Of a stretch of DNA of 64,000 nt, positions 9,102 to 18,828 are shown one piece after another; the stretch's first letter is position 1; each line of letters begins with the position of its first letter. The notes under the pieces were generated by a model. The model searched no databases, was not told the DNA's origin, and saw only the letters and a program-made list of their open reading frames with translations. The DNA comes from an uncultured Emergencia sp. (GTDB lineage: Bacteria > Bacillota > Clostridia > Peptostreptococcales > Anaerovoracaceae), in NCBI GenBank assembly GCA_904420065.1, contig CAJFTU010000006.1, positions 62,001-126,000 on the forward strand, in the 5' to 3' direction. A program made the translations under genes and the position numbers.

Positions 9102-10472
9102 TCACTTTTTCCCTTCTGTCCGAAAATAAAAGACGATGCCGAGAACAATCCAGACAACCAGACAGATCCTGGATTCAAAGGCCAGATAAGACGGCATGCC
9201 CGGAACGATGAGCAGCAGAACGAAAATCAGCGAAAAAACCGTTCCCACTACCGATAAGACCTTAAGTCCCGGTCTTCTCTGAGCGTCCTGCTTCAGCGTG
9301 CGGCAGGCCGCGAAACAGGTATAGCCGTATCCGATGGCCGCGCCGATGGACGACATGTCCACAATCCACTGCAGTACCTCTCGGCCAAACCAGGGCGCTG
9401 TCAGGGAAATGATCATAATAAACAGAATCGAGTTCTTCGGCGTTCTGCTCTTTTCGTCGATCCGTCCAAACCACTGGGGAAGAGCTTTTTCCCGAGCCAT
9501 GGAGTAAAGCAGTCTGCTGGCCGCCATGTAAAAGCCGATAATTCCAGACAGAACTGCGCATATCAGCGCGATGCCGAGAAAGAGAAGGCCGGCCTTTCCC
9601 ATGACGATTTCCGCCGCCTCACCCGTAGGCCAGTCGTAGCCCCGCGCCAGAAACTCCTGCCACGGTTCCACTGCCGCCGTAACCGTATTGACGGCGATAT
9701 AGACGAAAGCGCCGAACACGATTGCGATAATCATAATACCGTTGGCCTTTTTCGGTGAAAAATTGAACTCCTCTGCGGCCTGCGGTATGGAGTCAAAGCC
9801 GACAAAAGCCCACGGCGCAATGGCGACAACGGCAATCACCGCCGACCACGAACTCTTTCCCTCTGGGAAAAGCGGCTGCAGATTGGAAATTTCCACCTGC
9901 GGACTCAAAAACGCGCCGATGAACAGGATGAAGACAGAGGCCACCAGGGACAGAGCCATGACCGTCTGAAGCCAACCCGCCACGCTGATTCCCTTTATGG
10001 AAAGCAGCGCGAACAGAATCAGCGCAAAAGAAGCGAGAGCGATCTCCCCGGCATAGATATCCCAACCTGCCACCGAGTAAAGGTATCCGACCTCCAACAA
10101 GCCTCCCAAAAGCTTCCGGCTGACCAGGCCGAGGGCCGTCGCGTTGAGCGGCACGATGGACAGATAGGAAAGACCTAGAAACCATCCGCATATGTAGGCG
10201 TGCCTGCGGCCAAAGGTATTTTGGGTAAACGTGTACTCCCCGCCGGCTACCGGATATTTCTGTATCATGTAGCCGTAATTTAATGCGATAGTGATCATGA
10301 TCAGCGCTCCGATCGAAAGACCGATCGCCGTTCCCAGCGTTCCCGCCTTGGGCAGGAAGGTCGTACCCGGCATGACAAAGGCTCCCCAGCCGATGATGCT
10401 GCCCAGAGCCAATGACCAGACGTTAAGAGGATTGAGCTTTCGCTCTAATTTTATTTCCGTATTTTTTTCCAT
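9102..10472 (-). CDS. APC-family amino acid permease
   Basis: A 456-residue integral membrane protein with about 12 hydrophobic segments. The N-terminus (NVWSLALGSIIGWGAFVMPG) is the first-helix signature of the APC superfamily, in which GxG-type residues contact the substrate amino group; AVAPWAFVGFDSIPQAAEE-like sequence in the middle is also typical. Substrate cannot be predicted. GGGAG five bases upstream marks the start, and a promoter of its own lies 134 bases further up. The gene is monocistronic; the ileS promoter begins right after its stop, and I see no separate terminator in the 12 bases between. Confidence 0.88.
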   Translation of the reverse strand: MEKNTEIKLERKLNPLNVWSLALGSIIGWGAFVMPGTTFLPKAGTLGTAIGLSIGALIMITIALNYGYMIQKYPVAGGEYTFTQNTFGRRHAYICGWFLGLSYLSIVPLNATALGLVSRKLLGGLLEVGYLYSVAGWDIYAGEIALASFALILFALLSIKGISVAGWLQTVMALSLVASVFILFIGAFLSPQVEISNLQPLFPEGKSSWSAVIAVVAIAPWAFVGFDSIPQAAEEFNFSPKKANGIMIIAIVFGAFVYIAVNTVTAAVEPWQEFLARGYDWPTGEAAEIVMGKAGLLFLGIALICAVLSGIIGFYMAASRLLYSMAREKALPQWFGRIDEKSRTPKNSILFIMIISLTAPWFGREVLQWIVDMSSIGAAIGYGYTCFAACRTLKQDAQRRPGLKVLSVVGTVFSLIFVLLLIVPGMPSYLAFESRICLVVWIVLGIVFYFRTEGKK

Positions 10473-10605
10473 AATCTCCCGTCCTCTTCACATATACAGT
10501 CCGCAGTCGACAGCCGGAAAAACGCAGACCGCCGCGCTTTATTCTTCGGCCGTAAGCTTCCCGTATTCGAAGAGTTATATCCTTTTTGCAAAATATTTCC
10601 GGACT

Positions 10606-10633
10606 ATTATATCATACCCCTCTCTTTTTGCAA
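10606..10633 (-). promoter_or_regulatory. Promoter of the APC permease gene
   Basis: TTGCAA (10628-10633), 16-base spacer, TATAAT (10606-10611) on the minus strand. This 365-base intergenic region also holds a divergent plus-strand promoter; the rest shows no gene. Confidence 0.8.
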
Positions 10634-10757
10634 ACCGACGAAATGACATGCCCTCTCCTCCCGGCAGGTTCTTCCGCCGCGTATCAGACGAGAAAAACTA
10701 CGGCCGGGCAACCCAGAGCAAGGCTGCGTTTTCTCCCCTTCGCCTGTCTCTGCCTTC

Positions 10758-10786
10758 TTGCTTTTTTTGTGGTTTCAGTATATACT
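10758..10786 (+). promoter_or_regulatory. Promoter of small membrane protein / phosphoesterase pair
   Basis: TTGCTT (10758-10763), 17-base spacer, TATACT (10781-10786), about 50 bases upstream of the small membrane protein start. Confidence 0.7.
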
Positions 10787-10837
10787 GTAACAGAAATCTG
10801 AAATTTCAAATGCCGCAAACAACAGGAGGTGAAGATT

Positions 10838-11026
10838 ATGCCGCTATTGCTTTTAGGTCTTGTATTCGTGGTCGGTCTTTTTGCCTTTTATCTGTTCAGT
10901 ACCAGCGGGAACACAAAGAAAGAAGAAGAAAAAAAGAAAGCAGACGATTTGAAAAAAGAAGAAAACGTAATCTTCCTGCCTGATGATCTGGAAAGCATAA
11001 AACAAAAACGCCGTAAAAACAAGTAA
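10838..11026 (+). CDS. Small single-pass membrane protein
   Basis: A 62-residue protein: one N-terminal membrane helix (PLLLLGLVFVVGLFAFYLF) and a strongly charged, Lys/Glu-rich cytoplasmic tail predicted to be helical, ending in a basic patch KQKRRKNK. The start at 10838 has GGAGGT seven bases upstream; a GTG nine bases earlier overlaps that ribosome binding site and is rejected. It has its own promoter and is followed by a terminator-like hairpin just before the phosphoesterase gene. No family recognised; the topology suggests an anchor or a small regulator. Confidence 0.65.
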   Translation: MPLLLLGLVFVVGLFAFYLFSTSGNTKKEEEKKKADDLKKEENVIFLPDDLESIKQKRRKNK

Positions 11027-11034
11027 GCAAGCCG

Positions 11035-11069
11035 ACACCTCTGTGCATATACTGCTCAGAGGTGTTTTT
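11035..11069 (+). terminator. Terminator-like hairpin containing the next gene's RBS
   Basis: ACACCTCTG (11035-11043) pairs with CAGAGGTGT (11057-11065), followed by a T run ending exactly at the phosphoesterase ATG (11070). The AGAGGTG in the 3' arm is also the only plausible ribosome binding site for that gene, so the same hairpin can end transcription of the small gene and hide the next gene's RBS. Confidence 0.7.
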
Positions 11070-11900
11070 ATGTCTTACGGAACAAAGAGAATAAAAAAAG
11101 CGTTCTCAAACGCCCTGCACATTTCTTTTGACGATCATCCCCGGATCGTGATCATGAGCGACTGCCACCGCGGTACAGGTACCTGGGCGGACAGCTTTAT
11201 CAAAAATCGGCCGCTCTTCACCGCTGCACTGAAACATTACTACAACAACGGCTTCACCTATATCGAACTGGGCGACGGCGACGAACTTTGGGAAAACCGG
11301 CGCTTTTCCGACGTCTACAATACCCATCGGGAAATTTACGGTCTGCTTCAGCGCTTTCACGCTGACGGCAGACTCTTCATGCTCTTCGGCAACCACGACC
11401 GGATCAAAGAAAACGCCGCCTATGTCTGGAAAAATCTGGATTCGCCCATTCCGTTTTACGAATCCATCGTCCTCGACGGTCTGGATCTGCCTCCCGTCTG
11501 TATGTTCCACGGTTATCAAGGAGATCTGATCAATGACCAGCTGTGGAAGATATCTCGCTGGCTCGTCCGCTATCTGTGGAAACCCCTCGAAATACGCGGT
11601 ATAAAGGACCCCACCAGCGCGGCCAAAAATTATACCAAGGTTCGGCGCATCGAAGAAAATTTTATCCGTTACAGCTGTCAGGAACACTGCGTCATCGTTG
11701 CCGGCCATACCCACAAACCGTCGCTGATGCGCACGGACTGCGGAATGTACTTCAACAGCGGGAGCTGCGTTCATCCGGAAGCGATCACGGCAATCGAACT
11801 GCAGAACAACTCCGCCTCCCTGGTGAAATGGTTCGTCTGCTCAAGAGAAGACATGGGTCTTTACGTCTGCCGGGAGATTCTCGCCCGCGAAACGCTGTGA
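11070..11900 (+). CDS. Calcineurin-like metallophosphoesterase
   Basis: A 276-residue protein with the metallophosphoesterase signature spread over the chain: MSDCHRGTG, ELGDGDELWE, GNHDR, HGYQGD and AGHTHKP, which supply the Asp/His/Asn ligands of a two-metal site. The arrangement resembles LpxH-like or serine/threonine phosphatase-like enzymes of Clostridia; the substrate is unknown. I chose the ATG at 11070 (MSYGTKR) because AGAGGTG lies five bases upstream; an earlier in-frame ATG at 11043 falls inside the hairpin. It converges on the ZIP transporter gene with seven bases between the stops. Confidence 0.85.
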   Translation: MSYGTKRIKKAFSNALHISFDDHPRIVIMSDCHRGTGTWADSFIKNRPLFTAALKHYYNNGFTYIELGDGDELWENRRFSDVYNTHREIYGLLQRFHADGRLFMLFGNHDRIKENAAYVWKNLDSPIPFYESIVLDGLDLPPVCMFHGYQGDLINDQLWKISRWLVRYLWKPLEIRGIKDPTSAAKNYTKVRRIEENFIRYSCQEHCVIVAGHTHKPSLMRTDCGMYFNSGSCVHPEAITAIELQNNSASLVKWFVCSREDMGLYVCREILARETL

Positions 11901-11907
11901 TGTCCGA

Positions 11908-12687
11908 TTATCCCAGAGCCACATCCAGCGTCATCATCACGGCAAATCCCGCCGCAAAACCCAAAGTCGCTATATTGCTGTGTTTCCCTTCGCTGGCCTG
12001 GGGAATCAGTTCTTCCACTACCACGTAAAGCATCGCTCCCGCAGCAAATGCCAGAACATAAGGCAATACCGGAGATATGAAATGGGTCAGCAAAATAGTC
12101 GCTCCTGCGGCGGCCGGCTCTACGGCGCCGGACATAACCCCGTAAAGAAATGCCTTTCCCTTTTTCATATTGTTTTCGCTTTTCAGCGGCATGGAGATGA
12201 TCGCCCCTTCCGGAAAATTCTGGATAGCGATACCGAGGGAAAGGGTAAGAGCCGCAGCCATCGTCATATTGTCTCCCCCTTCCAGCATACCGGCAAAGAC
12301 CACGCCTACGGCCATTCCCTCAGGAATGTTGTGAAGGGTGACGGCAAGAACCAACATGGTGTTTTTCTGCAGACTGCACTCCGGTCCTTCGCAGCTGTCG
12401 CTGCCCAGATGGAGATGGGGGATATGCCTGTCCAGGAAAAGGAGAAAGGCAATTCCCAGAAGGAAACCGGATACCGCAGGGACGAAAGCCAGCTTTCCCA
12501 TCTGCGACGACATATCCATGGCCGGGATCAGCAGCGACCAGACCGAAGCCGCTACCATGACGCCGGAAGCAAATCCAAGAAGAGCTTTCTGCACCATTGA
12601 ATTGAGTTCATCCCTTAAAAAAAATACGCAGGCAGCGCCTAGCGCCGTCCCGACAAACGGCAGCATCAGTCCCATAAAAATCTGCAT
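11908..12687 (-). CDS. ZIP-family metal transporter
   Basis: A 259-residue membrane protein of the ZIP family (GufA/ZupT branch), importing Zn2+ or related divalent ions. The metal-site helices are visible: HNIPEGMAVGVVFAG and NFPEGAIISMP, with a loop rich in His, Cys and Asp (HIPHLHLGSDSC). The start at 12687 has GGGGAGG seven bases upstream; in-frame sequence further upstream is poorly conserved and lacks an RBS. The gene is monocistronic. Zinc as main substrate is inferred from the family. Confidence 0.9.
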   Translation of the reverse strand: MQIFMGLMLPFVGTALGAACVFFLRDELNSMVQKALLGFASGVMVAASVWSLLIPAMDMSSQMGKLAFVPAVSGFLLGIAFLLFLDRHIPHLHLGSDSCEGPECSLQKNTMLVLAVTLHNIPEGMAVGVVFAGMLEGGDNMTMAAALTLSLGIAIQNFPEGAIISMPLKSENNMKKGKAFLYGVMSGAVEPAAAGATILLTHFISPVLPYVLAFAAGAMLYVVVEELIPQASEGKHSNIATLGFAAGFAVMMTLDVALG

Positions 12688-12763
12688 AATCAACCTCCCC
12701 TGACCTTGCTTTATATACAGATAATATACCCTTATGCGATGCAAATAATCTGTCTCTTCCCAT

Positions 12764-12809
12764 GAAAAAAACTGTCTTCGGCTGAACACTCAGCCAAAAA
12801 CAGTTTATT
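12764..12809 (-). terminator. Terminator of the rpsO-pnp unit
   Basis: Minus strand: AAACTGT and GGCTGA pair with TCAGCC and ACAGTTT with a small internal loop, followed by TTTTTT, about 35 bases after the pnp stop. Confidence 0.85.
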
Positions 12810-12844
12810 TGTTCCGGTATACCGGTTTTGCATCTGTATCTCTA

Positions 12845-14956
12845 CTACTTCAGCAGTTCTTTTCTGGAAAGGTTAATCCGGTTCTGGCTGTCGATCTCAG
12901 TAACCTTGACCTTGACCACATCGCCGATGTTCATCACATCCTCAACCTTTTCAACCCTGTGTTTCGCCATCTTTGAGATGTGCAGAAGTCCTTCTTTCCC
13001 CGGAAGGATTTCAATGAAGGCGCCAAACGGCATTATCCGCTGAACCGTTCCTTCATAGACTTCTCCAACCTCTACATCTTTGGTCAGAAGCTCAATCTGC
13101 CGCCTTGCCTCGTCGGCGCTTTCCATATCCGTGCTGTAAATGCTGACCAATCCCGGATCGTCCTCTGAAATGTCGATTTTCACGCCGGTATCCTCGACAA
13201 TCTTGTTAATCGTCTTTCCTCCCGGCCCGATGACAATTCTGATCTTATCCGGATCAATGCGCATGGTGAGGCTTCGAGGGGCGTATTTGGAAAGCTCAGG
13301 CCTCGGTTCCGGAATCTCTTCAAGCATCTGGTCCATGATATACATCCTGCCCTCTCTGGCCTGCTCCAGTGCTTTTTCCAGAATCTCTCTGGAAAGACCG
13401 TGCACTTTGATATCCATCTGGATAGCCGTAACGCCCACTTCCGTGCCCGTTACCTTAAAGTCCATGTCTCCAAGGAAGTCTTCCATCCCCTGAATGTCGC
13501 TGAGGATAGCCATCTTGCTGCTCCCGTCTTCCTCTACTCTTTCGATCAGACCCATGGCTATACCCGCAACAGGCCGCTTGATCGGTACGCCGGCATCCAT
13601 CAGCGCCAGACACGAACCGCATGTCGACCCCATGGAGGTGGATCCGTTGGACGACAGTACTTCCGATACTACGCGGATAGCGTACGGAAATTCTTCCGGT
13701 GAAGGAAGAACTGGCAGCAAAGCTCTTTCCGCCAAAGCGCCGTGTCCGATTTCCCTTCTTCCCGGACTTCTTGGCGGTCTCGCCTCTCCTACAGAATATG
13801 CAGGGAAATTATAGTGGTGCATATACCGTTTTTCCGTCTGCTCTGTTATTCCGTCGATGGTCTGTGCTTCACTGAGAGGTGCAAGGGTGCAGGCGCTCAT
13901 AACCTGAGTCTGTCCTCTCTTAAACAGACCGGAACCGTGAACTCTCGGCAAAAGGGAAGTTTCGCACCAGATCGGTCTGATCTCATTCAGCTTACGGTTA
14001 TCCGGGCGGATTCCCTCATCCAGAATCATGGAACGAACGTTTTCTTTCGTGATATTGTAAAGGACATTTGCGATATCCGCTTCGTTTTCCGGATAGATGT
14101 CGGCAAAGTGTTCTTTGGTTTCTACTTCAACGGCATCCATATTGTCCAGTCTTTCCTGTTTATCTTCAGTCTTTATGGCCGCTTTCATCTTATCTACGGC
14201 GTAAGCTCTGACCGCTTCGTCGATCTCTTCAGGAATCTTGTAGAGCTCCACTTCCTGCTTCGGTTTGCCTACCTCGGCTACGATATCGTCGATGAACTCT
14301 ACGATCTTCTTTATCTCTTCGTGAGCGAAGAGTATAGCGTCGAGCATAGTGCTTTCCGGCACTTCTTCTGCTCCTGCTTCTACCATCATGATCGCCTCTT
14401 TTGTTCCGGCTACAGTCAGATTCATCACGGATTTTTCTCTCTGTTCCAACGTCGGATTGATGATAAACTCTCCGTCCACCATGCCGACGCGAACAGAACC
14501 TGTCGGTCCGTCCCACGGAATATCCGAAACTGCCAAAGCTACCGAAGAACCGATCATCGCCATGACGTCGGTTTCGCAGTCCGGATCAACGGACATGACG
14601 GTAGCCACTACGACCACATCGTTAAAATATCCCTTTGGGAACAGTGGACGCAGAGGTCTGTCCATCAGTCTTGAGTTCAGGATCGCTCTCTCGCTCGGTC
14701 TTCCTTCTCTCTTTATAAAACCGCCGGGAATCTTTCCGGCCGCATACATTCTTTCCTCGTAGTCACAACTCAACGGAAAAAAGTCAATGTCCGGTCTGGG
14801 TTCTTTCGAAGCGCAGGCCGTAACGCTGACAACAGATTCGCCGTATCGCACCATAACCTGGCCGTTGGCTTGTTCGCAGACTTTTCCGATTTCCAGCTGA
14901 AGCAGTCTCCCGCCTATCGCTGTCTTAAAAGTCCGGTAATCAGTAAATCTCGCCAT
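12845..14956 (-). CDS. pnp: Polyribonucleotide nucleotidyltransferase (PNPase)
   Basis: A 703-residue protein of normal length with two RNase PH-like domains (first core up to about residue 230, second from about 315, containing [13 protein letters not shown] and [11 protein letters not shown]), then a KH domain ([11 protein letters not shown]) and an S1 domain ([17 protein letters not shown]). It degrades RNA 3' to 5' phosphorolytically. It follows rpsO with a hairpin between them, the usual arrangement. The Shine-Dalgarno AAGGAG is 13 bases from the ATG, rather far, which may lower initiation. Confidence 0.97.
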   Translation of the reverse strand: MARFTDYRTFKTAIGGRLLQLEIGKVCEQANGQVMVRYGESVVSVTACASKEPRPDIDFFPLSCDYEERMYAAGKIPGGFIKREGRPSERAILNSRLMDRPLRPLFPKGYFNDVVVVATVMSVDPDCETDVMAMIGSSVALAVSDIPWDGPTGSVRVGMVDGEFIINPTLEQREKSVMNLTVAGTKEAIMMVEAGAEEVPESTMLDAILFAHEEIKKIVEFIDDIVAEVGKPKQEVELYKIPEEIDEAVRAYAVDKMKAAIKTEDKQERLDNMDAVEVETKEHFADIYPENEADIANVLYNITKENVRSMILDEGIRPDNRKLNEIRPIWCETSLLPRVHGSGLFKRGQTQVMSACTLAPLSEAQTIDGITEQTEKRYMHHYNFPAYSVGEARPPRSPGRREIGHGALAERALLPVLPSPEEFPYAIRVVSEVLSSNGSTSMGSTCGSCLALMDAGVPIKRPVAGIAMGLIERVEEDGSSKMAILSDIQGMEDFLGDMDFKVTGTEVGVTAIQMDIKVHGLSREILEKALEQAREGRMYIMDQMLEEIPEPRPELSKYAPRSLTMRIDPDKIRIVIGPGGKTINKIVEDTGVKIDISEDDPGLVSIYSTDMESADEARRQIELLTKDVEVGEVYEGTVQRIMPFGAFIEILPGKEGLLHISKMAKHRVEKVEDVMNIGDVVKVKVTEIDSQNRINLSRKELLK

Positions 14957-15100
14957 TACGAATAAACAACTCCTTCCTGTTTATTATCTCTCTCCTCTTG
15001 GCTGCCCTTGTCTGCAGAAACGCATTTTCCTTCCGCAGCCCTTTTCCTGTGGAAATACTGCAGATTGCGCCTCTGTCATTTCAGGGTTTTGTTGATGTCA

Positions 15101-15127
15101 AAAATAAAGGCGAGGCACAGCCCCGCC
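15101..15127 (-). terminator. Intergenic terminator/attenuator between rpsO and pnp
   Basis: Minus strand GGCGGGGC, 3-base loop, GCCTCGCC (one G-U pair), then TTTATTTT, about 20 bases after the rpsO stop. Since pnp has no obvious promoter of its own here, this is probably a partial terminator or processing site; the known post-transcriptional control of pnp would fit. Confidence 0.75.
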
Positions 15128-15147
15128 AAAATTTTTCAGTATTAGTA

Positions 15148-15414
15148 CTACTTTCTCAATCCTAAACGAGCGATCAGTGTTCTATATCTTTCTACATCGA
15201 CATCCTTCAGGTAATTGAGAAGGTTTCTTCTCTGTCCAACCATCTTCAGCAGACCTCTTCTGGAGTGGTGATCCTTCTTGTGGATCTTCAGGTGTTCGTT
15301 GAGATCGTTGATTCTGGCAGTCAGGATAGCAACCTGCACCTCCGGAGAACCTGTGTCTCCTTCTTTCAGTGCGTATTCCTTGATGATTTCAGCTTTCTGT
15401 TCTTTAGTAATCAT
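15148..15414 (-). CDS. rpsO: 30S ribosomal protein S15
   Basis: An 88-residue protein with the S15 signature ([31 protein letters not shown]), which binds 16S rRNA in the platform and nucleates central-domain assembly. The start at 15414 has TAGGAGGAG five to six bases upstream; an in-frame start 18 bases earlier overlaps this site. It has a strong promoter just past ribF and is followed by a hairpin and pnp. Confidence 0.98.
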   Translation of the reverse strand: MITKEQKAEIIKEYALKEGDTGSPEVQVAILTARINDLNEHLKIHKKDHHSRRGLLKMVGQRRNLLNYLKDVDVERYRTLIARLGLRK

Positions 15415-15498
15415 TATTCTCCTCCTAAGCAATTCGCTTTCACCGGGTTTCCGCCGGAGCGTCGTAAAACTAAGTGAAAGTAATATTTCAACTCGTAC

Positions 15499-15527
15499 AA
15501 TATATCATATATACAGATGAATTGCAA
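15499..15527 (-). promoter_or_regulatory. Promoter of rpsO-pnp
   Basis: TTGCAA (15522-15527), 17-base spacer, TATATT (15499-15504). It lies directly behind the ribF stop, so rpsO-pnp can be transcribed apart from the nusA operon. Confidence 0.8.
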
Positions 15528-15530
15528 GCC

Positions 15531-16475
15531 TTATTTTTCAATCTTTTCCTCGATTTTATCGTGAAATTCCCTGGCTTCTCTGCAGTCTCTGACGATCTGT
15601 TCCGAAAGTTCATCGATGCTGTCAAATTTCACCTCGTCTCTGGTTTTTTTGAGGAATTCGACGATGATTTTTTTCCCGTACAGCTCTTTATCAAAATTGA
15701 AGATATGCGTCTCCACATTCTTGTGGTAGTGGCCGATGGTGGGTTTAATCCCCACATTAGTCACGCTGGGATAACGAACGCCGTTGTATGTACAGTACGT
15801 TACGTATACGCCGTTGGGCGGAGTTACCATTGCCGGATCGATAACCAGGTTGGATGTAGGGAAACCCAGCTTTCTTCCGAGACGGTTTCCCACGACGACT
15901 TCTCCGCCAATGGCATAGTTGCGTCCCATATACATCATGCATTTCTCCACCTGACCCGAAGCGATCAGCGTTCGAATAAGGGAAGAGCTCACGATATTTC
16001 CGTTGATCCGATACGGCTGAATTTCCACAACTTCAAATCCCTTTTCCGCTCCCACATCGCGCAGCACGCCGGGATTGCCCTTGGCCTTGTACCCGAAGTG
16101 GTAGTTAAAACCGCAGAAGGCAACCTTCATCTTCACCTTCTCCAAAAGCAGATGATCGATAAAATCTTCCGGCTCCATGGTCATCACCTTTTTGGTAAAG
16201 GGGATGTCGAAGAGATAGTCGACGCCCAGATCCCGAATGATCTGCCTTTTCTCGTCTTTATACAATATGTTCTTTACCTTTTTTTCTTTCGGTAAAAGAT
16301 CCCGGGGATGATTGGAAAAAGTAAAAACAGCAGACTTTATCCCGTCCATTCCGGCTCTCTGCACCGCCTTTCGGATCAGTTCCTGATGGCCCAGATGCAC
16401 GCCGTCAAAATTTCCCAGTGCAACGGCAGTAGGAAAAATCCCTGCCGCATCCTCCAGAGTTTCAAAAACTTCCAT
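15531..16475 (-). CDS. ribF: Bifunctional riboflavin kinase/FAD synthetase
   Basis: A 314-residue RibF. The N-terminal FMN adenylyltransferase domain starts ALGNFDGVHLGHQ, with NHPRDLLP and the loop VSSSLIRTLIASG; the C-terminal flavokinase domain begins near residue 185 (GNRLGRKLGFPTSN and later THIFNFDKELYGK). It makes FMN and then FAD from riboflavin. It sits at the end of the nusA operon after truB, a usual Firmicutes order. The GAGGTG upstream of the ATG lies 12 bases after the truB stop region. Confidence 0.95.
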   Translation of the reverse strand: MEVFETLEDAAGIFPTAVALGNFDGVHLGHQELIRKAVQRAGMDGIKSAVFTFSNHPRDLLPKEKKVKNILYKDEKRQIIRDLGVDYLFDIPFTKKVMTMEPEDFIDHLLLEKVKMKVAFCGFNYHFGYKAKGNPGVLRDVGAEKGFEVVEIQPYRINGNIVSSSLIRTLIASGQVEKCMMYMGRNYAIGGEVVVGNRLGRKLGFPTSNLVIDPAMVTPPNGVYVTYCTYNGVRYPSVTNVGIKPTIGHYHKNVETHIFNFDKELYGKKIIVEFLKKTRDEVKFDSIDELSEQIVRDCREAREFHDKIEEKIEK

Positions 16476-16487
16476 TAAACTTTCACC

Positions 16488-17465
16488 TCACCTGATCAAA
16501 TCCGCCGCGCAGGAAAAGACCTTATCCGGAATCAGCTTCTTTCCTCTCTCATCAAGAAAAGCCACGCCGAGAAATATCTCCCTTTCCTGCAGACTGCAGA
16601 ATACGTTGTACGCCCTTCGGTATTCTTCTCTCGCCGGAATGTAAAAATCCTTTTCCGCAAATTCGGGCTCCCTGACCGCACGGCACTGCGCAAAAGAGAT
16701 GTGTTGTCCGCTGACGAAGCGGACGGCAGCCGCAGGCTCTATGATTATCTTGCCAAAATGAATCAGCGGCGCCCAGGAAGGAATCAGCATGCTTTGGAGC
16801 TGTTCCCGTGAAGTTTTCTGCAGGTCTTCAAGCTTTATCGCATCGCCGACAGAAAATATACCGCTCTGAATGCGTTCCAACGCGCAAAGCGCTGCGCCGC
16901 ATCCGAGAGCTTCCCCGGCATCACGGCAAATGGTGCGAACATAGGTGCCTTTTGAACATTCCACAATAAAGGTCACCTTTTTCTCCTCCCCGGACAAATC
17001 TACATCCTCTATGATCATTTTGTGAATATAGATCTGACGAGACTTCACCTCAACGGTTTTTCCTTCTCTGGCGTACTCATACAGTTTTTTTCCGTTTACT
17101 TTGAGAGCCGAATACATGGGAGGCGTCTGGGTAATCAAACCGGAGAAGGCCGAAAATACGCGCCGTACATCGTCCTCGGACACGTCGACAGCCCGGCGGC
17201 TGATCTCTGTTCCCCATATGTCCTGCGTATCCGTGTCGATGCCTAAAATCATCGTGCATCGATAGGTCTTCAAGTCCAAATCCAGGTACTCCATAATCCT
17301 GGTGCTCTTTCCTATACAGACGGGAAGGACTCCTGAAGCCATCGGATCCAACGTCCCTGTGTGGCCTACTCTTTTTATCCCCGTAATTCTGCGCACCGCG
17401 CTCACTACATCGTGAGAAGTCATATTCTGCGCTTTGTCGATATTCAGTATTCCTCCGCTAATCAT
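16488..17465 (-). CDS. truB: tRNA pseudouridine-55 synthase
   Basis: A 325-residue TruB. It opens with the family signature GILNIDKAQNMTSHDVV, then RVGHTGTLDPMASGVLPV with the catalytic Asp, and later YSALKVNGKKLYEYAREG and CSKGTYVRTI. A PUA-like C-terminal portion follows (VRFVSGQHIS). It isomerises U55 in the T-loop of tRNAs. The ATG overlaps the nrnA stop by 8 bases, so translation is coupled. Confidence 0.96.
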   Translation of the reverse strand: MISGGILNIDKAQNMTSHDVVSAVRRITGIKRVGHTGTLDPMASGVLPVCIGKSTRIMEYLDLDLKTYRCTMILGIDTDTQDIWGTEISRRAVDVSEDDVRRVFSAFSGLITQTPPMYSALKVNGKKLYEYAREGKTVEVKSRQIYIHKMIIEDVDLSGEEKKVTFIVECSKGTYVRTICRDAGEALGCGAALCALERIQSGIFSVGDAIKLEDLQKTSREQLQSMLIPSWAPLIHFGKIIIEPAAAVRFVSGQHISFAQCRAVREPEFAEKDFYIPAREEYRRAYNVFCSLQEREIFLGVAFLDERGKKLIPDKVFSCAADLIR

Positions 17466-18435
17466 CAGTTTCTGTCAGACTCTCCGTTATTTTTTCTTTT
17501 AGAATATCAAAGGCTTCGGTCAGACTGCAGTGCAGCGTGCAGCCTGCGGCGCGGGTATGCCCGCCGCCGCCAAACGCCGATGCGATTGCAGCTACATCCG
17601 CGCTGTATTTTGCGCGAAGACTCACGCGAATCTCCCTGCTTTTGCTCTCCTTGATCAGCGCAGCGATTTCCACACCCTGTATGCTGCGCAGTTCCTGAAC
17701 GATGCCTTCGGTTTCTTCCATCAGAGCGCCGGTCTCTTTCAGCATATCCTGCGTTACATAAGCGATTACGCCTCTCCCCTCACAGATCGTCGACATGGTT
17801 TCCAGCACCCGGTTCTTGATCCGCATCTTCTCCAGACGCACATTTTCATAGAGCGCCACGCTTACTCCGGCCGTATCGATACCCGCCTCGTAGAGGCTGG
17901 CCACAATTTCATGGCTTTCCTTTGTGGTATTGGCGTACTGAAAATTGCCGGTATCGGTGGTAATGGCCGTAAAAATAGCCTCTCCGATTTCCTTATCGAT
18001 TTCTGCACCCATCACCCGCAGCAGGCGGTAGATCAATTCTCCGCACGCTGCCGCCTTACTGTCGACATAGTTAAAATCGCAATAGTATTCCGTCGTCTGG
18101 TGGTGATCGATGCACATCGTTACCGGAGCCGAACGAAAACGCTCCTTTCTCTTTGCAAAGCGGCCCTCATCGCCGCAGTCTATGCACACGGACAGATCCG
18201 GCCTGCCGACGATCTGCTGATCCTCGGTGAAGTAGCCTCTGTCGAGAAAGGCAAGATTTGCCGGCATCTTATCCTCGATCAAAACGTAACAGCTCTTTCC
18301 CATCTTTCGCAGCGCTCTGCACAGCGCAGCTGAAGAACCGAGAGCGTCGCCGTCCGGATTTACATGAGGAAAGAGCAGGATCTTCTCTGCCTGTAAAATC
18401 ACATCTCCAAGTTCTTCAAAAGTATTATTCTTCAT
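17458..18435 (-). CDS. nrnA: DHH-family oligoribonuclease / pAp phosphatase NrnA
   Basis: A 325-residue DHH/DHHA1 protein. The metal-binding motifs are LFPHVNPDGDALGS, the DHH itself in CIDHHQTTEYY, and the C-terminal GGGGHTRAAG substrate loop. It degrades short RNAs 5' end-on and dephosphorylates 3'-phosphoadenosine 5'-phosphate. It sits between rbfA and truB, overlapping both by 11 and 8 bases, the usual position in Firmicutes. Confidence 0.95.
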   Translation of the reverse strand: MKNNTFEELGDVILQAEKILLFPHVNPDGDALGSSAALCRALRKMGKSCYVLIEDKMPANLAFLDRGYFTEDQQIVGRPDLSVCIDCGDEGRFAKRKERFRSAPVTMCIDHHQTTEYYCDFNYVDSKAAACGELIYRLLRVMGAEIDKEIGEAIFTAITTDTGNFQYANTTKESHEIVASLYEAGIDTAGVSVALYENVRLEKMRIKNRVLETMSTICEGRGVIAYVTQDMLKETGALMEETEGIVQELRSIQGVEIAALIKESKSREIRVSLRAKYSADVAAIASAFGGGGHTRAAGCTLHCSLTEAFDILKEKITESLTETDD

Positions 18436-18808
18436 GATCTATACCTAACGTTTTTATGACTTCGGTTATATGTCTTCCATATTCCATAGAATGATCGATT
18501 TTAAACAGCAGCTCCGGAATATGACGAAGCCGTATCTGTCTTCCGATCTCCTTTTTCATCAGCCCTTTAGCGCTCTGCAGCCCTTCAAGGACCTGCTGTT
18601 CTTCCCTCTGCTTCTCCTCTTCGTCTTTACTCGCCGTAAGAACGGTGATGTAGCAGGTGGCATAACTTCCGTCAGTGGTCACGTCGACACCGGACACGCT
18701 GACCATTCCTGACGATAACCTGGGGTCTTTAATTTCTCGAAGGAGCATTTCGCTGATGATTCTCCGAATTTCTTCTCCGAGCCGCCCCTTTCTGTATCCT
18801 CTTCCCAT
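18425..18808 (-). CDS. rbfA: Ribosome-binding factor A
   Basis: A 127-residue RbfA: the KH-like fold with the kinked helix is recognised from MGRGYRKGRLGEEIRRIISE, IKDPRL and VSGVDVTTDGSYATCYITV. It assists late 30S maturation. I chose the ATG at 18808 because AAGGAAG is six bases upstream and it matches family length; open frame upstream overlaps the EFR1 gene. The stop overlaps the start of nrnA by 11 bases. Confidence 0.95.
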   Translation of the reverse strand: MGRGYRKGRLGEEIRRIISEMLLREIKDPRLSSGMVSVSGVDVTTDGSYATCYITVLTASKDEEEKQREEQQVLEGLQSAKGLMKKEIGRQIRLRHIPELLFKIDHSMEYGRHITEVIKTLGIDHEE

Positions 18809-18828
18809 AGTTCTTCCTTTCCGTTGTC

